A stretch of DNA of 64,000 bases from Levilactobacillus tangyuanensis (lineage in GTDB: Bacteria > Bacillota > Bacilli > Lactobacillales > Lactobacillaceae), in the NCBI RefSeq assembly GCF_003946545.1, contig NZ_RHOA01000003.1, forward strand, positions 62,001 to 126,000, read 5' to 3'. The notes under the pieces were generated by a model, which saw only the letters and a program-made list of their open reading frames with translations, made no database searches and had not been told where the DNA came from. Positions within the stretch are counted from its first letter, which is position 1; every line of letters begins with the position of its first letter. Position numbers and translations under genes: made by a program. Below are positions 44,518-56,289 of this stretch, in pieces.

Positions 44518-45174
44518 TTATTTGAGCTTAGATTGTTCTTTGGCGGCTTTTTCTTCCCCGGTGACGTCCACGTAGTGAAAGTCCGGATTGATTTCTTTAT
44601 CCAGGCTGTCAAAGGCAGCTTGCATCTGTTGTTCAATTTGTTTTTGGCCGTCTTCGTCTAGCTTGAGCTTCCGGTCAATGGTGATTGGCTTGCCAAAGGC
44701 AACAGTCACCCGTTGGCGCGAGAAGAGCCGCTTGAAGGTCAATGGCCCCTGGTAAACGGCGGGAACGAGGGGCACGCGGGCCATCTTAGCAATGACGGCG
44801 GCACCACCCTTGAGCTCGGCCGAGTGACGCGACCCCGAGGGAAACATGATTAAGGACAGGTCGCCCTGGCGTAGAATACGGACAGGTGTTTTGATGGCCG
44901 ACGGGCCGGGATGATCACGATTTACAGAAAAACCATTGACGCGAACCAAAATCCATCGCAAAATTGGATTTTGGAAGAGTTCTTCTTTAGCCATGAAGCT
45001 AAACTTGCGCGGGCTCGCGGCCAGCGCAAAGTAGACGGGGTCGAACCAAGTCCGATGGGGGCCCACCAAGACGTAGGGGCCGTCGGGCAGATCGTCACGG
45101 TGTTGATAGGTGGCCCGTCCGTTAATTAGAAAGAGTAAGGCGCGGATAATCCCGCGCAAAAACGAATAAAACAT
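44518..45174 (-). CDS. plsC: 1-acyl-sn-glycerol-3-phosphate acyltransferase
   Basis: A 218-residue membrane-associated acyltransferase that makes phosphatidic acid, the substrate of CdsA (also in this window). Motif I is PHRTWFDP (HxxxxD, about residues 39-46). The motif III position reads FPSGSRHS rather than FPEGTRS, a variant I know from Firmicutes PlsC. An N-terminal hydrophobic helix is present. GAGAGGAGTG precedes the ATG on the minus strand. Divergent from trmN6. Confidence 0.9.
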   Translation of the reverse strand: MFYSFLRGIIRALLFLINGRATYQHRDDLPDGPYVLVGPHRTWFDPVYFALAASPRKFSFMAKEELFQNPILRWILVRVNGFSVNRDHPGPSAIKTPVRILRQGDLSLIMFPSGSRHSAELKGGAAVIAKMARVPLVPAVYQGPLTFKRLFSRQRVTVAFGKPITIDRKLKLDEDGQKQIEQQMQAAFDSLDKEINPDFHYVDVTGEEKAAKEQSKLK

Positions 45175-45274
45175 GAGTGCACTCCTCTCGCAGCGTTTCT
45201 ATATTAGACTAGTATGCAAAAAAAATGCTGGCGTTGCAAGTGATCTGCGAGGGTTTGCCGAGAGGAAGAGTAGA

Positions 45275-46024
45275 ATGACCAGCTTAAAAGCCGATGAACG
45301 AATCGACCAACTTTATAGTCAGGATGTTCAAATCATCCAAAGCCCCAGCGTTTTTGCCTTCTCGTTGGACGCCGTTTTACTAGCGGACTTTGCCACATTA
45401 CCTGCCCGAGCAACCAGCCAAACGGTCGACCTGTGTGCGGGAAATGGTGCCGTGGGCCTGTTCATGAGTGGGAAAACGCATGGCAAGATTGCTGAGGTGG
45501 AGCTACAGCCACGCTTGGCCGATATGGCCAGACGGAGTATCACCCTGAATGATTTGGACGACCAAATGACGGTCTATGAGGGTGACCTGGCCAACGTCAA
45601 CGACTGGATTCCCAAGGACTCGGCCGACGTGGTGACCTGTAATCCGCCATACTTTGCCGACCTGCCGGATAGTCAGAAGAATCCTAATCAATATTTAGCC
45701 ATCGCGCGCCATGAGATCACGACCAACCTGGCGACAATTGTGGCGACAACGAGTGGCCTACTTAAGATGAACGGGAAGGCTTATTTTGTCCATCGGCCAG
45801 ACCGGTTCTTAGAATTGACGCAGTTGATGGCGGCCAATCGGCTCGCGCCCAAGCGGGTTCGACTGGTTCACCCTAAGCCGGGTAAGGAGGCCAACATGGT
45901 CCTTGTCGAGGCGATTAAGGATGGCCATTCGGGCGGCATGCGCTTCCTGTCACCGCTGACGGTTTATGACCAGAAAGGGGCGTATTCGGCGGAAGTGGAG
46001 GCGTTGCTCTATGGCAACCATTGA
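45275..46024 (+). CDS. tRNA1(Val) (adenine-37-N6)-methyltransferase-like protein (YabB)
   Basis: A 249-residue SAM-dependent methyltransferase. The SAM motif is VDLCAGNGAVGLFMS (about residues 50-64) and the adenine-N6 motif is TCNPPYF (about 122-128). These fit the TrmN6/YabB family that modifies A37 of tRNA-Val. ATG at 45275 follows AGAGGAAGAG; the frame extends upstream without a good site. It overlaps the GIY-YIG gene by 14 bases, the same pair as yabB-yazA in Bacillus. Confidence 0.88.
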   Translation: MTSLKADERIDQLYSQDVQIIQSPSVFAFSLDAVLLADFATLPARATSQTVDLCAGNGAVGLFMSGKTHGKIAEVELQPRLADMARRSITLNDLDDQMTVYEGDLANVNDWIPKDSADVVTCNPPYFADLPDSQKNPNQYLAIARHEITTNLATIVATTSGLLKMNGKAYFVHRPDRFLELTQLMAANRLAPKRVRLVHPKPGKEANMVLVEAIKDGHSGGMRFLSPLTVYDQKGAYSAEVEALLYGNH

Positions 46025-46292
46025 GGCCGATAATTATTTTTTCTACGTGTTGCTATGCGAGGATGACTCGTTGTATGGCGGCTTTACCACCGATGTGGCC
46101 AAGCGATTTGCCACTCATTTGGCTGGCAAGGGGGCCAAATACACTCGGGTTCACCGGCCAGTAAAGGTTCTGTTCAGTCAGGGGTTCGATAACAAGCATG
46201 ACGCCCTGCATGCCGAATGGGCATTCAAGCACCAAACTCGTCAGCGCAAGCTGGCCTTCCTGGCGGAACAAGGGGTTCACTTAACCAAGTAG
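46011..46292 (+). CDS. yazA: GIY-YIG domain protein YazA (UPF0213)
   Basis: A 93-residue stand-alone GIY-YIG fold. YFFYVLLCEDDSLYGGFTTD (with Tyr replacing Ile/Gly positions) and KYTRVHRPVKVLF carry the family residues; the Glu near the C-terminus (AEWAFKHQTRQRK) completes the usual set. It belongs to the UPF0213/YazA group whose function is not established. It starts within the end of the methyltransferase gene, with GGAGG upstream. Confidence 0.9.
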   Translation: MATIEADNYFFYVLLCEDDSLYGGFTTDVAKRFATHLAGKGAKYTRVHRPVKVLFSQGFDNKHDALHAEWAFKHQTRQRKLAFLAEQGVHLTK

Positions 46293-46321
46293 GTCTTTGA
46301 CTAAGCAAACAACTCGGGCTG

Positions 46322-46330
46322 TGTTAGAAT
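46322..46330 (+). promoter_or_regulatory. extended -10 promoter of the D-hydroxyacid dehydrogenase gene
   Basis: TGT-TAGAAT, the same sequence as seen before ysxC. The -35 at proper spacing is poor; a TTGACT lies 22 bases upstream, too far for standard spacing. Confidence 0.42.
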
Positions 46331-46383
46331 GAAGCGGTACCGATTAATGAAACACCTATGACCTAATTAAGGAGGAGCTTACT

Positions 46384-47379
46384 GTGAAAATTATTGCTTA
46401 TGGCATCCGTGACGATGAACGCCCATACTTAGATCAATGGTCCAAGGACCAAGGGATTGAGGTTAAGGCTGTCGGGGAGTTATTAGATGACTCGACGGTG
46501 GATCTTGCTAAGGGCTATGACGGGGCAGTGGTTTACCAACAAAAGCCTTACACGGCTGACGTCCTTGATAAGTTAGCTGCCAATGGCATTACTAACCTGT
46601 CCTTACGTAACGTGGGGGTCGACAACGTCGATGCCGACGCGGTTAAGCGTAATGGCTTTAAGGTGACTAACGTGCCAGCCTATTCACCAGCTGCCATTGC
46701 CGAATTTACGGTGACGGAATTAATGCGGTTGTTACGGCGAACACCAACCTTCGATCGCAAGCAGGCCGCTGGGGACTTAACCTGGGCCCCCGACATTGCC
46801 GATGAACTCAATTCGATGACGGTTGGGATTGTGGCTACTGGACGGATCGGTCGCGCGGCGATGAAGATTTACCAAGGCTTCGGTGCTAAGGTGATTGCTT
46901 ACGATGTTTACCACAATCCGGAATTGGAAAAGGCCGGGATTTACGTTGACTCACTGGATGATCTCTATGCCCAAGCCGACGTTATTTCCTTACACGCGCC
47001 CGCAACGAAGGATAATAACAAGATGCTTGATGATGCGGCCTTCGCCAAGATGAAGGACGGCGTCTGGATCTTGAACCCAGCCCGTGGGGCCTTAATCGAT
47101 ACCGATGCCCTGATTCGTGCGCTGGACAGCGGCAAGGTCGCCGGGGCGGCCCTGGATGTCTACGAAGACGAAGTTGGTCTTTTTAATGCCGACTTCAAGA
47201 GCTTTGAGGATATTCCGGACGAACGCCTGAAGAACTTGATGCGGCGAGATAACGTGCTGGTTAGCCCACACATCGCTTTCTACACCAAGACGGCCGTTAA
47301 GAACATGGTTCAATTTGCTTTGAATAACAATAAGCAATTGATTGAATCGGGTCATGCCGAAAACCAAGTCGAGTTCTAG
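46384..47379 (+). CDS. D-lactate / D-2-hydroxyacid dehydrogenase
   Basis: A 331-residue NAD-dependent enzyme, MKIIAYGIRDDERPYLDQW at the N-terminus as in D-LDH of lactic acid bacteria. Catalytic residues are in place: Arg in NPARGALID, Glu in DVYEDEVG and His in SPHIAFYT. The NAD loop reads VATGRIG rather than VGTGxIG, so the first Gly of GxGxxG is Ala. It most likely reduces pyruvate to D-lactate, but related branched-chain oxo-acid reductases share these motifs. GTG start with GGAGG upstream; single-gene unit. Confidence 0.88.
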   Translation: MKIIAYGIRDDERPYLDQWSKDQGIEVKAVGELLDDSTVDLAKGYDGAVVYQQKPYTADVLDKLAANGITNLSLRNVGVDNVDADAVKRNGFKVTNVPAYSPAAIAEFTVTELMRLLRRTPTFDRKQAAGDLTWAPDIADELNSMTVGIVATGRIGRAAMKIYQGFGAKVIAYDVYHNPELEKAGIYVDSLDDLYAQADVISLHAPATKDNNKMLDDAAFAKMKDGVWILNPARGALIDTDALIRALDSGKVAGAALDVYEDEVGLFNADFKSFEDIPDERLKNLMRRDNVLVSPHIAFYTKTAVKNMVQFALNNNKQLIESGHAENQVEF

Positions 47380-47416
47380 AGCCACTGAATCAACGACACT
47401 ATTATTTAATTGAAGG

Positions 47417-47446
47417 AAGGGCCCGAGCCAGTCATTTCGGGCCCTT
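47417..47446 (+). terminator. terminator of the D-hydroxyacid dehydrogenase gene
   Basis: A perfect 10-bp stem AAGGGCCCGA/TCGGGCCCTT, but only a short T tract. Confidence 0.72.
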
Positions 47447-47488
47447 TGGCTTGTCTGAATGAAAATTTGACAAAAGTCAGATTTTAAC

Positions 47489-47517
47489 TTGTGTTTAGAC
47501 GGCTAGTTTTGTATAAT
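47489..47517 (+). promoter_or_regulatory. promoter of rpsB
   Basis: TTGTGT (47489-47494), 17 bases, TATAAT (47512-47517). Confidence 0.72.
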
Positions 47518-47638
47518 TACTTTCGGTGCGTATGCGCCAATTCACACCTCATGTGATGACTGAAGGGGTGCTCGGAAGAGTTCTTTGGTCGTGTGAGCAT
47601 GGGGGAGGAAATCAAAAACTATTTGGAGGCATTTTATC
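47518..47638 (+). promoter_or_regulatory. rpsB leader
   Basis: About 115 bases of 5' UTR with a GGTGC/GCGCC hairpin and CACACCTC opposite a later GAAGGGGTG. Long for this genome; possible S2 autoregulation is only inferred. Confidence 0.3.
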
Positions 47639-48442
47639 ATGGCTGTTATTTCAATGAAACAACTGCTCGAAGCCGGTGTCCACTTTGGTCACCAAACTCG
47701 TCGTTGGAACCCTAAGATGAAGCAATACATCTTCACGGAACGTAACGGTATCTACATCATCGACTTACAAAAGACGGTGAAGTTAATCGATGCTGCTTAC
47801 AACTACATGAAGGACGAAGCTGCTAAGGGCGCCGTTGTTCTGTTTGTTGGGACTAAGAAGCAAGCACAAGACTCTATCGAAGAAGAAGCTACCCGTGCTG
47901 GTCAATACTACGTTAACCACCGTTGGTTAGGTGGGACTTTGACTAACTGGGAAACCATCCAAACGCGGATCAAGCGTCTTAAGTCATTGAAGAAGATGGC
48001 TACTGACGGGACGTTTGATGTTCTTCCTAAGAAGGAAGTTTCCTTGCTTAAGAAGTCTCAAGATAAGTTGGAACGTTTCTTAGGCGGTATCGAAGATATG
48101 CCTAAGCTTCCTGACGTTATGTTCATCGTTGACCCTCGTAAGGAACAAATCGCTGTTCACGAAGCACAAAAGTTGAACATTCCGATTGTTGCTATGGTTG
48201 ACACGAACACTGACCCAGATGAAATTGACGTGGTTATCCCATCTAACGATGACGCTATCCGTGCCGTTCGTCTGATCACTTCTAAGATGGCTGACGCTAT
48301 CGTTGAAGGCCGTCAGGGTGAAGACCAAGTTGACGAAAAGACCTTCGATGGTCAAAAGTCTGCTGCCGCTGATGGCGACAAGAAGGCTGCTGACAACTCG
48401 ATGGAAGACATCGTCAACGCTGTTGAAGGCGACAACAAGTAA
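47639..48442 (+). CDS. rpsB: 30S ribosomal protein S2
   Basis: A 267-residue 30S protein. [20 protein letters not shown] and [15 protein letters not shown] are diagnostic. The C-terminal ~40 residues are an acidic Ala/Asp/Lys-rich extension common in lactobacilli. GGAGGC precedes the ATG. It is followed by tsf, as in nearly all bacteria, but separated by a strong hairpin. Confidence 0.98.
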   Translation: MAVISMKQLLEAGVHFGHQTRRWNPKMKQYIFTERNGIYIIDLQKTVKLIDAAYNYMKDEAAKGAVVLFVGTKKQAQDSIEEEATRAGQYYVNHRWLGGTLTNWETIQTRIKRLKSLKKMATDGTFDVLPKKEVSLLKKSQDKLERFLGGIEDMPKLPDVMFIVDPRKEQIAVHEAQKLNIPIVAMVDTNTDPDEIDVVIPSNDDAIRAVRLITSKMADAIVEGRQGEDQVDEKTFDGQKSAAADGDKKAADNSMEDIVNAVEGDNK

Positions 48443-48450
48443 TTAAATGC

Positions 48451-48472
48451 AAGGTACCGGTAACGGTACTTT
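48451..48472 (+). repeat. hairpin after rpsB
   Basis: A 9-bp stem AAGGTACCG/CGGTACTTT (one G-U pair) just downstream of the rpsB stop; only a short T tract, so it may be an mRNA-stabilising or processing hairpin. Confidence 0.5.
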
Positions 48473-48498
48473 CCAAATACTAGATTTAAAGCACCTTA

Positions 48499-48554
48499 GG
48501 CTGGCTTAATGTTTAGGACCGTTGATGGCCTGAGATATTGAGTCAGTCTTTTTT
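48499..48554 (+). terminator. G-U-rich terminator/attenuator between rpsB and tsf
   Basis: A 12-bp stem 48499-48510/48537-48548 containing three G-U pairs, with an inner AGG/CCT-type hairpin, followed by six T. Probably lets only part of the rpsB transcripts run into tsf. Confidence 0.72.
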
Positions 48555-48593
48555 GATGCCTTGAATGAAATGAAAATAAGGAGGCCATTACAC

Positions 48594-49478
48594 ATGGCAA
48601 GTAAGATCACTGCAGCACAAGTTAAAGAGTTACGTGACAAGACTCAAGTTGGGATGATGGATGCTAAAAAGGCCCTTGTTGCTTCTGAAGGCGACATGGA
48701 CAAGGCCATCGACTTCTTACGTGAAAAAGGGATTGCTAAGGCTAAGAAGAAGAGCGGCAACATTGCTGCTAACGGTTTAGCTCGCGTGAAGGTAGACGGT
48801 AACACCGCTGCCATCATCGAAGTTAACTCCGAAACCGACTTCGTGGCAACTAACGATACCTTCAACGGTTTAGTTGATGCTATCTCTAACACCATTGCTT
48901 CTAACCAACCAGCCGACATGGATGCCGCTTTGGCATTACCAACTGCCGATGGGGACACGGTTAACGAAGCCATCATCAAGACCACTCAAGTTACGAGTGA
49001 AAACGTTAAGTTACGTCGTTTCGCCGTTGTTAACAAGACTGACGGTCAAGTATTCGGCGCTTACTTACACCAAGGTGGCCAAATCGCTGCCGTTGTTGTC
49101 TTAGACGGTGCTGATGAAGCCACTGCCAAGGATGTTGCCATGCACGTTGCTGCTATCAACCCTGAATTCGTTTCTAAGGATGACATTCCTGCCGACCGTT
49201 TGGACCACGAACGTGAAGTCCTGAAGCAAGAAGCATTGAACGAAGGCAAGCCTGAAAAGATCGTTGAAAAGATGGTCGAAGGTCGTCTTCACAAGTTCCT
49301 GTCAGAAATCAGCTTAGCTGACCAACCATTCGTTAAGGATGGCGACCAGACTGTTGGCCAATTTGTTGCCAGCAAGGGTGGCAAGTTAGTTAGCTTCGTT
49401 CGTTACGAAGTTGGCGAAGGTATCGAAAAGAAGACGGTTGACTTGGCTCAAGAAGTTCAAGACCAAATCAACGGCTAA
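48594..49478 (+). CDS. tsf: elongation factor Ts
   Basis: A 294-residue nucleotide-exchange factor for EF-Tu. The N-terminal UBA-like domain ([20 protein letters not shown]) and the core TDFVATND motif are present. ATG at 48594 is 8 bases after AGGAGG; an upstream in-frame ATG at 48561 is not favoured. Ends at a strong terminator. Confidence 0.97.
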   Translation: MASKITAAQVKELRDKTQVGMMDAKKALVASEGDMDKAIDFLREKGIAKAKKKSGNIAANGLARVKVDGNTAAIIEVNSETDFVATNDTFNGLVDAISNTIASNQPADMDAALALPTADGDTVNEAIIKTTQVTSENVKLRRFAVVNKTDGQVFGAYLHQGGQIAAVVVLDGADEATAKDVAMHVAAINPEFVSKDDIPADRLDHEREVLKQEALNEGKPEKIVEKMVEGRLHKFLSEISLADQPFVKDGDQTVGQFVASKGGKLVSFVRYEVGEGIEKKTVDLAQEVQDQING

Positions 49479-49493
49479 TTTAAACTTTTTACG

Positions 49494-49528
49494 GCGTGGA
49501 TTTCCTTTGGGAGACCCACGCTTTTTTT
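49494..49528 (+). terminator. terminator of tsf
   Basis: Stem GCGTGG/CCACGC with an inner TTTCC/GGGAGA pairing, then seven T. Confidence 0.9.
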
Positions 49529-49646
49529 GTGAATTTGGCGGCGGAGTCGGATATGGGACGGTGAAATGCCAGATTTGGACAGTAATTTGTTAGAAATCAA
49601 GGGTTTTCCTGTTGCGTTACTATCACTCATCCGGGGTTTATGATAA

Positions 49647-50402
<756 letters not shown>

Positions 50403-50404
50403 TA

Positions 50405-50962
50405 ATGGCAGATCAGATAATTACGAATGCTCAAGATAAGATGAAGAAGGCTGAGGATGCCCTGACCCGCGAATTAGGGACAATCCGGGCCGGTCGGGCC
50501 AACGCTAGCATCTTGAACCGGGTCATGGTGGATTACTATGGCGCCGCGACACCACTGAACCAAGTGGCTTCAATCACGATTCCAGAACCACGGATCTTGA
50601 TGGTAACGCCATACGACAAGTCCGCCTTGGAAGATATCGAAAAGGGTATCATGGAATCCGATGTCGGGATTACGCCAGCTAACGATGGGACCGCCATCCG
50701 CTTGGTTATTCCTCAATTGACTGAGGAACGTCGTAAGGAAATTGCTAAGACCGTTAAGGCTAAGGCAGAAGAAGGTAAGGTTGCCGTTCGTAACGTTCGT
50801 CGCGATGCCATGGATAGCATCAAGAAGGGCCACAAGAACGGGGATTATACCGATGACGACCTTCACAACCTGGAGGACCAGGTTCAAAAGGTGACGGACA
50901 AGGCGATTAAGGGTGTCGATGCGATCGCCGCAGCCAAAGAAAAAGAAGTTATGACCGACTAA
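50405..50962 (+). CDS. frr: ribosome recycling factor
   Basis: A 185-residue factor that splits post-termination ribosomes with [23 protein letters not shown] near the N-terminus and the long coiled coil (about residues 110-180) fit RRF. Translationally coupled to pyrH by a two-base gap. Confidence 0.97.
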   Translation: MADQIITNAQDKMKKAEDALTRELGTIRAGRANASILNRVMVDYYGAATPLNQVASITIPEPRILMVTPYDKSALEDIEKGIMESDVGITPANDGTAIRLVIPQLTEERRKEIAKTVKAKAEEGKVAVRNVRRDAMDSIKKGHKNGDYTDDDLHNLEDQVQKVTDKAIKGVDAIAAAKEKEVMTD

Positions 50963-50993
50963 ATTTTCATTTAAAAAGTGAGGAGTGCTTAGA

Positions 50994-51410
50994 ATGGCAG
51001 AAGAAAATAACCAGGATAACATTGAAATCACCCCAGGTTCCAAGGAATTTGGCAAGATGGTCTTCCGTTTAAACAACCCAGTAAATGCGGAAAACGTTTC
51101 TAGCTTAAACTACAACGGGGCAGAACTTGAAGAAATTCAAGATGGCGTATACGCGCAACCAGCCTTTGTTAGTGATGAATTTAACTTATTCTTCGTCGTT
51201 ACCCAATTAATCGGGGATGACTGGATTATTGCCTTCTCTAAGGCAACGATTGAAAACGATAACGAAATTACCGATCTTTCCGACCCAATCCCAACCGGTG
51301 AAGGTCTGAACATGTTAGGTGATGCTAGTGCCGATGACGCCAACAACTTGTTGAGCTACTTCGGGACCTTAGTTGATGCCAAGCGTGGGGAATGGCGGCT
51401 AATCGAGTAA
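50994..51410 (+). CDS. acidic hypothetical protein (138 aa) between frr and uppS
   Basis: A 138-residue, strongly acidic soluble protein I do not recognise. It starts MAEENNQDNIEITPGSKEFG and contains YAQPAFVSDEFNLFFVVTQL and IIAFSKATIENDNEITDLSD; no Cys, signal or membrane segment. ATG at 50994 is 8 bases after AGGAG; a GTG at 50985 overlaps that site. It interrupts the usual frr-uppS junction and ends at its own terminator, so it is probably the last gene of a pyrH-frr unit. Core-like codon use suggests steady expression. Confidence 0.72.
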   Translation: MAEENNQDNIEITPGSKEFGKMVFRLNNPVNAENVSSLNYNGAELEEIQDGVYAQPAFVSDEFNLFFVVTQLIGDDWIIAFSKATIENDNEITDLSDPIPTGEGLNMLGDASADDANNLLSYFGTLVDAKRGEWRLIE

Positions 51411-51433
51411 TCTTAAAGATTTCGCTCAATTTG

Positions 51434-51464
51434 AGGGCCGGGATAGTTTCCCGGTTCTTTTTTT
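51434..51464 (+). terminator. terminator upstream of uppS
   Basis: Stem CCGGGA/TCCCGG extended outward by G-U and A-T pairs, then a run of seven T. Confidence 0.85.
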
Positions 51465-51503
51465 GTTATGATTAGGGGTTGTAGCGACCAATGGAGGTGC
51501 ACT

Positions 51504-52289
51504 GTGTTTTCATTTTTAAATAAAGATCAAGTTACCGGCGAAGTCGCCGAGCAGGCGCTAGACGAGTCTAAGATTCCAGCGCACATTGCAATCATTATGG
51601 ATGGTAATGGTCGATGGGCCCAACAACGGCATTTGCCCCGCATTGCTGGTCATAAGCAAGGGATGAATACGGTTAAAACGGTGGCCAAGGCCGCCAGTCA
51701 TCTGGGGGTTAAGGTGTTAACCCTCTATGCCTTTTCAACGGAAAACTGGAAACGACCGACGGCAGAGGTGAATTACCTGATGAAGTTGCCCGTCGATTTC
51801 TTCAGTACCTTTGTGCCGGACTTAGTGAAAAACAATATTCGCGTTAAGGTCATGGGGTACACGGATCAGTTGCCAGCCTCAACGCAGCAGGCCGTTCACC
51901 AGGCCATTGCGGATACCGCGCATTGCACGGGGATGGTCTTAAACTTTGCCTTAAACTATGGTGGCCGGGCCGAGATCGTGACGGCTGTTCATGGACTGGC
52001 GCAACAGGTAAAGAACGGCGAGCTCGAACCTGATGACATTGATGACGAATTAATCAGTGACCGACTGATGACGGCCGACCTAGACGAATTGCGAGATCCG
52101 GACTTATTGATCCGGACCAGTGGTGAGCTTAGACTGTCGAATTTCATGCTCTGGCAGGTGGCCTACAGTGAATTTGTCTTTACTGAACAACATTGGCCCG
52201 ACTTCGATCAGACGTCGCTAGAGAGTGCCATATACGAGTATCAACAGCGCCACCGTCGCTTTGGCGGCCTGGCCCCGAAAAAAAGTTAA
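51504..52289 (+). CDS. uppS: undecaprenyl diphosphate synthase
   Basis: A 261-residue cis-prenyltransferase that makes the C55 carrier for peptidoglycan and teichoic acids. HIAIIMDGNGRWAQQR (about residues 27-42) with the catalytic Asp, LTLYAFSTENWKRP and DLLIRTSGELRLSNFMLWQ are all conserved. GTG at 51504 follows GGAGGTG; the frame extends to 51468 without a better site. Uses isoprenoid units supplied by the MvaS pathway. Confidence 0.96.
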   Translation: MFSFLNKDQVTGEVAEQALDESKIPAHIAIIMDGNGRWAQQRHLPRIAGHKQGMNTVKTVAKAASHLGVKVLTLYAFSTENWKRPTAEVNYLMKLPVDFFSTFVPDLVKNNIRVKVMGYTDQLPASTQQAVHQAIADTAHCTGMVLNFALNYGGRAEIVTAVHGLAQQVKNGELEPDDIDDELISDRLMTADLDELRDPDLLIRTSGELRLSNFMLWQVAYSEFVFTEQHWPDFDQTSLESAIYEYQQRHRRFGGLAPKKS

Positions 52290-52314
52290 TTTAGAGAATT
52301 GAGGAGCAATTAAA

Positions 52315-53103
52315 ATGAGACAACGGGTTATTACGGCGGTTATCGCCTTGATTATTTTCATACCCATCATCATCGCGGGTGGCATCTGGATCGATATCGC
52401 CGGCTTTGCCTTGGGATTAGTGGCCTTGTCAGAAATCTTGGTCATGCGAAAGAAATTGTTAGTGAGTCCAGAGGCCATTATCTCTGGTGTTGGGATTCTT
52501 GTGGTGATCGCCCCACAGAATTGGTGGAATCACTTACCCCATTTCTTAGATCCCTGGTACATCGTGTACCTGTTTATCCTGTTATTGTTAATGCGGACGG
52601 TCGTTTCACGAAATCGTTTTTCATTTGATGATGCGAGTGTCATTACGTTAAGCATGTTATACATTGGGATTGGTTTCCATTTCTTTATTGCCGCTCGTGG
52701 GGTTGGCTTAACGGCATTATTGTATGCCTTATTCATTGTTTGGACGACCGATTCCGGGGCCTACATGATTGGCCGGAAGATTGGGCGGCATAAGCTGGCG
52801 CCCCACATCAGTCCGAATAAGACCTGGGAAGGGTCGATTGGGGGCTCATTAGTGGCCACCATTGTTGGGAGTGTCTTCTGGTACTTCTTCCCAATCGGTC
52901 ACTTTAACCTGCCTGTCATGATTATCCTGACGTTAGGTTTTTCCGTCGTTGGTCAATTTGGGGACCTGGTTGAGTCGGCCCTCAAACGGTACTACGGGGT
53001 TAAAGACTCCGGCAAGATCCTTCCCGGTCATGGGGGCATCTTGGACCGATTCGATAGTCTCCTCTTAGTCTTACCAGTTATTCACCTCTTCGGTTTGATT
53101 TAG
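52315..53103 (+). CDS. cdsA: phosphatidate cytidylyltransferase
   Basis: A 262-residue polytopic membrane enzyme that makes CDP-diacylglycerol from phosphatidic acid and CTP. The signature S-x-LKRxx-x-KD-x(n)-GHGGxxDR-x-D is visible as SALKRYYGVKDSGKILPGHG then GILDRFDS near the C-terminus. AGGAG precedes the ATG, 25 bases after uppS. Confidence 0.96.
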   Translation: MRQRVITAVIALIIFIPIIIAGGIWIDIAGFALGLVALSEILVMRKKLLVSPEAIISGVGILVVIAPQNWWNHLPHFLDPWYIVYLFILLLLMRTVVSRNRFSFDDASVITLSMLYIGIGFHFFIAARGVGLTALLYALFIVWTTDSGAYMIGRKIGRHKLAPHISPNKTWEGSIGGSLVATIVGSVFWYFFPIGHFNLPVMIILTLGFSVVGQFGDLVESALKRYYGVKDSGKILPGHGGILDRFDSLLLVLPVIHLFGLI

Positions 53104-53206
53104 GCCTTAGGCAGGGGTGGTGCTTGCGCCGCCCGGGGTGCTTAGGGTATGCTAAGGAACAGACAAATTTGTTGCACACTGCAAGACTGAAGAAGGGACG
53201 ACATCT

Positions 53207-56228
<3,022 letters not shown>

Positions 56229-56237
56229 CTCACTGTA

Positions 56238-56266
56238 AAGACCAGCGAGACTTGCTGGTCTTTTTT
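56238..56266 (+). terminator. terminator of proS
   Basis: A perfect 9-bp stem AAGACCAGC/GCTGGTCTT with loop GAGACTT and a T run. Confidence 0.9.
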
Positions 56267-56289
56267 CGACAAATGAAAGGAGTTTCCTC

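Noticed and set aside
44461-44661. 66-codon plus-strand frame after the ABC exporter
   Set aside because: Begins inside the bidirectional terminator and continues antisense to plsC.
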